Origin: Erysipelotrichaceae bacterium 66202529
GTDB taxonomy: Bacteria > Bacillota_I > Bacilli_A > Erysipelotrichales > Erysipelotrichaceae
Assembly (NCBI GenBank): GCA_017161075.1
Contig: CP046174.1
Span: 1,488,001-1,552,000, forward strand
Direction: 5' to 3'
DNA length: 64,000 nt
In this document: positions 59,509 to 64,000 of the stretch, one piece after another
Layout of the letters: the number at the start of each line of letters is the position of its first letter
Position numbering within the stretch: position 1 is the stretch's first letter
Program-made: the position numbers and the translations under genes
The notes under the pieces: generated by a model
The model's database searches: none
Told to the model about the DNA's origin: nothing
What the model saw: the letters and a program-made list of their open reading frames with translations, nothing else

Positions 59509-59528
59509 TGTATTAGATAGTTAATACA
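59509..59528. promoter_or_regulatory. GntR/YtrA operator
   Basis: TGTATTA-N6-TAATACA, perfect over 7 bp per arm, directly behind the -10 box. Another TAATACA follows at 59531-59536. The GntR-type regulator encoded in the operon is the probable ligand. Confidence 0.65.
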
Positions 59529-59562
59529 GTAATACATTGACTATTGAAAAGGGAGGAAATTT

Positions 59563-60345
59563 ATGTTTTGGAAATTATGTAAGCATGAGCTGAAATGCTC
59601 ATACCGAAGTTTTCTTGTTTTATATGCCATTGTGGTGGCGGCGGCATTGGTGATGAATCCAAATAATGATGGAATGTTGACGAATCTGGCGGCGTTTGTT
59701 TATGTGGTGATGTGCACAATCATGTTTATTATGTGTGTGGTCGTTGTTATTAAAAATTACAGTAATTCAATGTTTTCCAGAAATTCATATCTGACACATA
59801 CGCTGCCAGTAACGAGTACTCAACTGCTGCTGACAAAGATTCTGAGTGCGGTATTCTGGATACTGGTATCACTTCTTGTACTATTTATATCCATGCTGAT
59901 TATCGGTCTACGTGTGACCGGCTTTGATTTTGCGATGATTGGTGCTGGTTTACAGGAATTGTTCAGTACTGTATTTGCGATTGATACACTGCTGTATCTG
60001 TTTTATATCATCATCAGTGCTGCAGAATCAGTAGCCTTAATCTATCTGGTGATGAATATTACACACACTACCTATGTACCACGATATCGTACTGCTGCTG
60101 CAATCGTTTTGTATCTGCTGATATCCTGGATTTTAAGCTTTCTGTTTAATCAGGTGTTACTTGCTCCGTTCCATCTTGCTTCTGATGATATTTCGTCCAT
60201 CATGGGACAGTTCTTCTTCGGAATGCAGGTGGAATACCAGTTCATGGCAGGCGTTGGCGTGATGATTGGCAAATCCCTGTTGCTGCTTACCCTGTTCTTC
60301 TTCGGAAGCAAATATATACTTGATCACAAACTGGAAATAGAATAA
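59563..60345 (+). CDS. ABC transporter permease (ABC-2 type)
   Basis: 260 aa with six hydrophobic segments (SFLVLYAIVVAAALVMNPNN; FVYVVMCTIMFIMCVVVVIK; IGKSLLLLTLFFFGSKYILD among them). TQLLLTKILSAVFWILVSLL is typical of ABC-2 permeases acting on peptides or antibiotics. GGGAGG ribosome site. Stop overlaps the next start. Confidence 0.82.
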   Translation: MFWKLCKHELKCSYRSFLVLYAIVVAAALVMNPNNDGMLTNLAAFVYVVMCTIMFIMCVVVVIKNYSNSMFSRNSYLTHTLPVTSTQLLLTKILSAVFWILVSLLVLFISMLIIGLRVTGFDFAMIGAGLQELFSTVFAIDTLLYLFYIIISAAESVALIYLVMNITHTTYVPRYRTAAAIVLYLLISWILSFLFNQVLLAPFHLASDDISSIMGQFFFGMQVEYQFMAGVGVMIGKSLLLLTLFFFGSKYILDHKLEIE

Positions 60346-60542
60346 TGAATGACCTGAAAGAGAGAGCATTGATCATATTGATCATATTGCTGTTCTCCTT
60401 CTGGTATGTATTCACAGGATATCTGCTGCTGGATTATTTCAAAATTGGATGGCCTATTTATATTGTAGGGGCAGTATTGCTGGGGATAATCATCATAGCA
60501 GTGCTGCAGACAGTGAAACGAATGAAAAACGGAGAGTATTAG
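60345..60542 (+). CDS. small two-helix membrane protein of the ABC operon
   Basis: 65 aa, two hydrophobic helices (LIILIILLFSFWYVFTGYLL; WPIYIVGAVLLGIIIIAVLQ) and a basic end. One-base overlap with the permease. Such small proteins accompany YtrA-type transporters; function unknown. Confidence 0.7.
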   Translation: MNDLKERALIILIILLFSFWYVFTGYLLLDYFKIGWPIYIVGAVLLGIIIIAVLQTVKRMKNGEY

Positions 60543-60557
60543 GAAGGAGTGAACCAT

Positions 60558-60926
60558 ATGAATTTTGATTCAAACATGCCAATCTATTTACAGATTATGG
60601 ATGAGATAAAACGGTGGATCGTCACAGATATATATCAGCCTTCCCAGAAGATACCTTCTGTTCGTGAGCTGGCTGTTGAATTTGGCGTTAATCCGAATAC
60701 CGTCCAGCGCGCGCTAAGTGAACTGGAGCGCAGCGGCCTTGTTGCAAGTGAACGCACGGCCGGAAGATTTATCTGTAACGATACTGAAATGATCAAAGAA
60801 TTAAAGGAAGATGTAATTCGTCAAAAGATGGATGTGTTTATAGAGGAAATCCGTCAATACGGATGCGATGATGAAACAATCGTTGCTACAGTGGAAGAGA
60901 GGTTGCACAATGGAAAAGCTGATTGA
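60558..60926 (+). CDS. GntR-family regulator, YtrA subfamily
   Basis: 122 aa. The winged helix follows the GntR pattern (PIYLQIMDEIKRWIVTDIYQ; PSVRELAVEFGVNPNTVQRA; ALSELERSGLVASERTAGRF), with a short helical dimerisation tail, the YtrA layout. ATG 60558 with GGAG 8 nt upstream. Likely represses its own operon through the repeat at 59509-59528. It overlaps the ATPase gene by 17 nt. Confidence 0.92.
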   Translation: MNFDSNMPIYLQIMDEIKRWIVTDIYQPSQKIPSVRELAVEFGVNPNTVQRALSELERSGLVASERTAGRFICNDTEMIKELKEDVIRQKMDVFIEEIRQYGCDDETIVATVEERLHNGKAD

Positions 60927-61608
60927 AATATGCGGGCTTAGCAAGGCCTATGGAAAAAAGCAGGCGCTGCATAATGTGGATATGGTTTTTGAGGGTGGTC
61001 AGATCATCGGTCTGCTTGGCCCCAATGGAAGTGGAAAGACAACGCTGTTAAAGGTGATGACAGGACTGTTGAAGGATTATGATGGAGTTGTGAGAATTGA
61101 TGGGAAGGATATTGGGGCGGATACAAAGGCAGTTGTATCCTATCTGCCGGATGAGCCGTATTTTTCCGATTGGATGAAGGTTAAGGATGCACTGGCAATT
61201 TTTGTGGATATGTATGCCGATTTTGATTTAGACAAATGTCTGAGCATTATGAGTCGGTTTCAAATTGATGAGAGTATGCGCATTAAGACGATGTCCAAGG
61301 GAACAAAGGAAAAATTTCAGCTGGCTCTGGTTATGAGCAGAAAGGCGAAAATCATTGTACTTGATGAACCTATCGGTGGTGTAGATCCGGCAGCGAGAGA
61401 GGTGATTCTTGATACTATTCTGGAAAATTACTCTGCAGATCAGACAATTCTTATTGCGACCCATCTGATTGCGGATATCGAGCGTATCTTCAGTACAGTA
61501 GTCTTTATCAAAAATGGACAGATTGTATTGAATAAGGAAGTTGAGGAGGTTCGTCAAGAAACAGGTAAGTCGATTGATGAATTATTCCGTGAAGAATTCC
61601 GCTACTAA
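60910..61608 (+). CDS. ABC transporter ATP-binding protein
   Basis: 232 aa. Walker A LLGPNGSGKTT, a signature region degenerated to MSKGTKEKFQLAL and Walker B KIIVLDEPIGGVD, then the H-loop in LIATHLI. It energises the permease at 59563. ATG 60910 has GAGAGG upstream and lies inside the 3' end of the regulator gene. Here regulator and ATPase follow the permease, the reverse of the Bacillus ytr order. Confidence 0.92.
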   Translation: MEKLIEICGLSKAYGKKQALHNVDMVFEGGQIIGLLGPNGSGKTTLLKVMTGLLKDYDGVVRIDGKDIGADTKAVVSYLPDEPYFSDWMKVKDALAIFVDMYADFDLDKCLSIMSRFQIDESMRIKTMSKGTKEKFQLALVMSRKAKIIVLDEPIGGVDPAAREVILDTILENYSADQTILIATHLIADIERIFSTVVFIKNGQIVLNKEVEEVRQETGKSIDELFREEFRY

Positions 61609-61657
61609 AAAAACAAAAAAACAGAAGAAGCTGCAGAAGGAAAGACTGCAAAAAATG

Positions 61658-61686
61658 GACGATTTCTTGTATCGTCTGTTTTTTTA
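61658..61686 (+). terminator. terminator of the ABC operon
   Basis: GACGAT pairs with ATCGTC around TTCTTGT, followed by TGTTTTTTT. Confidence 0.75.
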
Positions 61687-61717
61687 TCATATTTTTTATG
61701 GAGCTGTAGGAAAATAA

Positions 61718-61906
61718 GGTATTCTATTCCATGAGCTTTATGAAACTGCTCTTATAGGATATACATTTCTTATAGCTCCTTATTTGGCGGTTTTCTCAGC
61801 CGGCTTCTTTTATATGTGTTCTATTTTCGGCCCTATAGCTATCATGCACTGGTTTTTAAAAAGGAAAGACGGTATCCTTCCACTAGCTGCTAAGGAGTTT
61901 TCCTAA
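61718..61906 (+). pseudogene. remnant of a membrane protein gene (tentative)
   Basis: An open frame without a start codon, reading ELYETALIGYTFLIAPYLAV, FSAGFFYMCSIFGPIAIMHW and FLKRKDGILPLAAKEFS, ending at TAA 61904-61906. It reads like the end of a helical membrane protein but cannot be assigned. The surrounding 600 bases hold no gene. Confidence 0.3.
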
Positions 61907-62277
61907 TAAAATATCCGGGAAGCTGTAAGGTGTTTGTTACTATTCACATCTTGCCTGAAATGGTGTCACATGAAGATGGACGGTCTTTTAAACATAAAAT
62001 TGTGGCAATCTGCTGTACAGCACTTTGTGATGTCGTTTCTATCTTATCTCATTTATAGGAAAGAGGCTGTGCAGTGTACCAGCTGGCTTCACTTAGATAT
62101 CAGCTATATAGAGCTGATAAAAAAGCAATACAGGTCATAGATTTTCCAGGCTATCCCCCTTTCTCTTTTGTGAATAATCAATTCGAAATCATACCGCTGT
62201 GGAAATAAATCCGGCAGTAATCCTTATGATATCTATCTTGTTGTATTTTTCTCTGTTCAAGGGGAGTTAAACACGCT

Positions 62278-62283
62278 ATAATA
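62278..62283 (+). promoter_or_regulatory. -10 box upstream of the C-S lyase
   Basis: A perfect TATAAT, 52 nt before the ATG at 62335. The -35 region is weak. Confidence 0.4.
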
Positions 62284-62334
62284 TTGCAGTACAATGCTTT
62301 TGCAGCACGATAACAAGTGTTTTGGGAGGTACAT

Positions 62335-63519
62335 ATGAATTATGATTTTGATACGGTTCTTTCAAGAACAGGAACCGGTTGTGTGAAATGGGATAAGCCC
62401 TTCGCCTGCAGCAGTGATCAGAAGGTATTACCACTATGGGTGGCAGACATGGATTTTCCATGTGCTCAGCCGATTCAGCAAGCTCTGCATAAACGGGTGG
62501 ATGAACAGATTTACGGCTATTCCTGCGGCTTTGATGAAGACTATAAAAGCAGTGTGACAGGGTGGTTTCAGCGTCGTTTTCAATGGGAAATCGATACAGC
62601 ATCTATCTTTTATGCAGGTGGTGTTGTACCTGCTATTGCATATCTTCTTGAAATCCTGAGTGAGGAGGGAGACGGCATTGTGATTCAGCCTCCTGTATAT
62701 TATCCGTTTCGTAATAAAATCGAGGCAACGAAGCGCTGTGTCGTAGAGAATCCGCTGATCAATACAAACGGGACATATACGATCGATTTTGAGGATTTAC
62801 AGCATAAGCTGTCGGATACCAGAGTAAAGGGAATGATTCTCTGCTCACCGCATAACCCGGTGGGACGTGTCTGGACAAAGGAAGAGCTGAGAAGGGTCGC
62901 AGAGCTTGCACACAGGTATGGAAAATGGATCATCAGTGATGAAATCCATTGTGACTTGGTAAGAGTGGGGATACAGCATACACCGCTGCATACACTGGTT
63001 CCTGAATACCGGGATGAAATCATCGTCTGTACCGCTCCCAGCAAGAGCTTTAATCTGGCCGGTTTGCAAAACAGCAATATCATCCTTACAAATCCAAAAT
63101 ATCAGAAGCGCTGGAGAGACTTTGTTATCAATCGTCTGTCCCTGAGTACCTGCAATTCCTTTGCAATAACCGCAACAAAGGCGGCATATAATGAAAGTGA
63201 GGACTGGATGGATCAGGTCAACGCTTATATTGATGGGAATATTTGTTATGCAAGTGAATTTTTAAAAAAAGAACTGCCGAAGGCTGTTGTCTCCCCTTGT
63301 GAGGGGACATACTTATTATGGGTGGATGTACGGGCCTACTGCAGTGATGCGCAGCTGCTGGAGCAGCGGATGCTGAAACAGTCGCTCATTCTGGATGAAG
63401 GATATGTATTTGGTGCTGAGGGAAAGGGCTTTGAGCGTATCAACATGGCAGCACCACGCAGCTTGATTAAACAATGTATGCAACGCTTTGTAAAGGCTGT
63501 TTTAGATACCTCTGTATAA
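62335..63519 (+). CDS. PatB/MalY-type PLP-dependent C-S lyase (aminotransferase fold class I)
   Basis: 394 aa. Splits cystathionine or cysteine-type C-S bonds. LPLWVADMDFPCAQPIQQAL is the characteristic PatB/MalY start, CSPHNPVGRVWTKEELRRVA and IISDEIHCDLV follow, and the PLP lysine is in APSKSFNLAGLQNSNI. ATG 62335 with GGGAGG upstream. It stands alone. Main activity (cystathionine versus cysteine-S-conjugate beta-lyase) cannot be decided. Confidence 0.92.
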   Translation: MNYDFDTVLSRTGTGCVKWDKPFACSSDQKVLPLWVADMDFPCAQPIQQALHKRVDEQIYGYSCGFDEDYKSSVTGWFQRRFQWEIDTASIFYAGGVVPAIAYLLEILSEEGDGIVIQPPVYYPFRNKIEATKRCVVENPLINTNGTYTIDFEDLQHKLSDTRVKGMILCSPHNPVGRVWTKEELRRVAELAHRYGKWIISDEIHCDLVRVGIQHTPLHTLVPEYRDEIIVCTAPSKSFNLAGLQNSNIILTNPKYQKRWRDFVINRLSLSTCNSFAITATKAAYNESEDWMDQVNAYIDGNICYASEFLKKELPKAVVSPCEGTYLLWVDVRAYCSDAQLLEQRMLKQSLILDEGYVFGAEGKGFERINMAAPRSLIKQCMQRFVKAVLDTSV

Positions 63520-63587
63520 TGCTTGATTTTTGTAATTACGCATTACCTGAATAAAATACGTAACATAATAAAGGAAAGGAAGTTTTT

Positions 63588-64000
63588 ATGCTCTATCTTG
63601 AATATATCGTATTGGCAATACTTGTTGTATTTCTGTCTGTACGGCTGTCGTATTATGTGGATTGTTTGGATAAAAAAACAAATTTGTCCGGTGCATTCAT
63701 AGGCGGTGTTATGCTTGCGGCTGTCACATCGCTACCTGAGCTGTTTACATCACTAACGGCTGTTCTTGCACTTGATCAGCCTGATCTTGTACAGGGAAAT
63801 GTGCTGGGAAGTAATATCTTTAACCTCTGTGTGATAGGCGGATTGATGCTGTTTACCTCACGCAGATATCAAAGAGCTACCTTGTCAAAGTCTCACGGCA
63901 AAACCCTGTGCTTTGGTCTGGTGATGTATGTACTGGTATTTGCGGCAATTATGATGCCACAGGAGGTTGGCTTCAGCTTCTTTAGAGTAAATCTGATGTC
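63588..64000 (+). CDS. Na+/Ca2+ exchanger family protein (C-terminus off window)
   Basis: 137 residues are visible. ATG 63588 with AAAGGAAAGGAAG upstream. Membrane helices with the first alpha-repeat signature of the CaCA family: MLAAVTSLPELFTSLTAVLA then GNVLGSNIFNLCVIGG. It exchanges Ca2+ for Na+ or H+ across the membrane. The second repeat lies outside the window. Confidence 0.87.
   Translation, partial: MLYLEYIVLAILVVFLSVRLSYYVDCLDKKTNLSGAFIGGVMLAAVTSLPELFTSLTAVLALDQPDLVQGNVLGSNIFNLCVIGGLMLFTSRRYQRATLSKSHGKTLCFGLVMYVLVFAAIMMPQEVGFSFFRVNLM

Noticed and set aside
61934-62140. 68-codon frame before the C-S lyase
   Set aside because: No ribosome site; it follows an apparent gene remnant and reads like non-coding sequence.

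Overview
The window looks like a chromosomal segment of a low-to-moderate GC Firmicute, most like the Erysipelotrichaceae ([Clostridium] innocuum-type). The basis is gene content and style only (a bacterial V-type ATPase operon, AGGAGG ribosome sites, a dense tRNA cluster, an SPP1/PBSX-type siphoprophage); no database comparison was possible.

Layout. 1-3911: a Rad3/DinG-type helicase with an N-terminal PD-(D/E)XK-like region (minus strand, cut by the window edge), an RluA-family pseudouridine synthase and a CPA2-type cation/proton antiporter. 4807-13523: a nine-gene V-type ATPase operon in the order F-C-I-K-G-E-A-B-D, with a clear sigma-A promoter and an intrinsic terminator. 14052-14777: seven tRNA genes (Arg, Pro, Met, probable Ile2 with CAT anticodon, Ser, fMet, Phe) behind one promoter.

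14757-55638: a ~40.9 kb prophage integrated into the 3' end of tRNA-Phe, bounded by an exact 24-bp repeat (attL/attR). It runs integrase, two separate repressor/Cro-type switches, five antirepressor-type genes, many small early genes, DnaD-like and DnaB-like replication genes, an ArpU-like late regulator, a ~320-nt structured RNA, terminase, portal, head, tail, holin, amidase, and then a lysogenic-conversion segment. That segment holds a HEPN/Abi_2 gene preceded by two copies of a structured RNA, a DUF4157 metalloprotease-like protein, a secreted protein and several small RNA candidates. Three lesions (a frameshifted dnaB and in-frame stops in the minor head/ADP-ribosyltransferase gene and the tape-measure gene) suggest a decaying or at least impaired prophage, unless they are sequencing errors or recoding sites.

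55639-64000: host sequence resumes with the original tRNA terminator, then an EAL phosphodiesterase with a degenerate GGDEF domain, a flavin-oxidoreductase/ferredoxin fusion, a small RNA related to one inside the prophage, a YtrA-type GntR/ABC transporter operon with its likely operator, a PatB/MalY-type C-S lyase and the start of a Na+/Ca2+ exchanger.

The best candidates for something new are the duplicated RNA plus HEPN toxin unit (50714-51888), the structured RNA at 29207-29528, and the paired small RNAs at 53620-53701 and 58983-59054.
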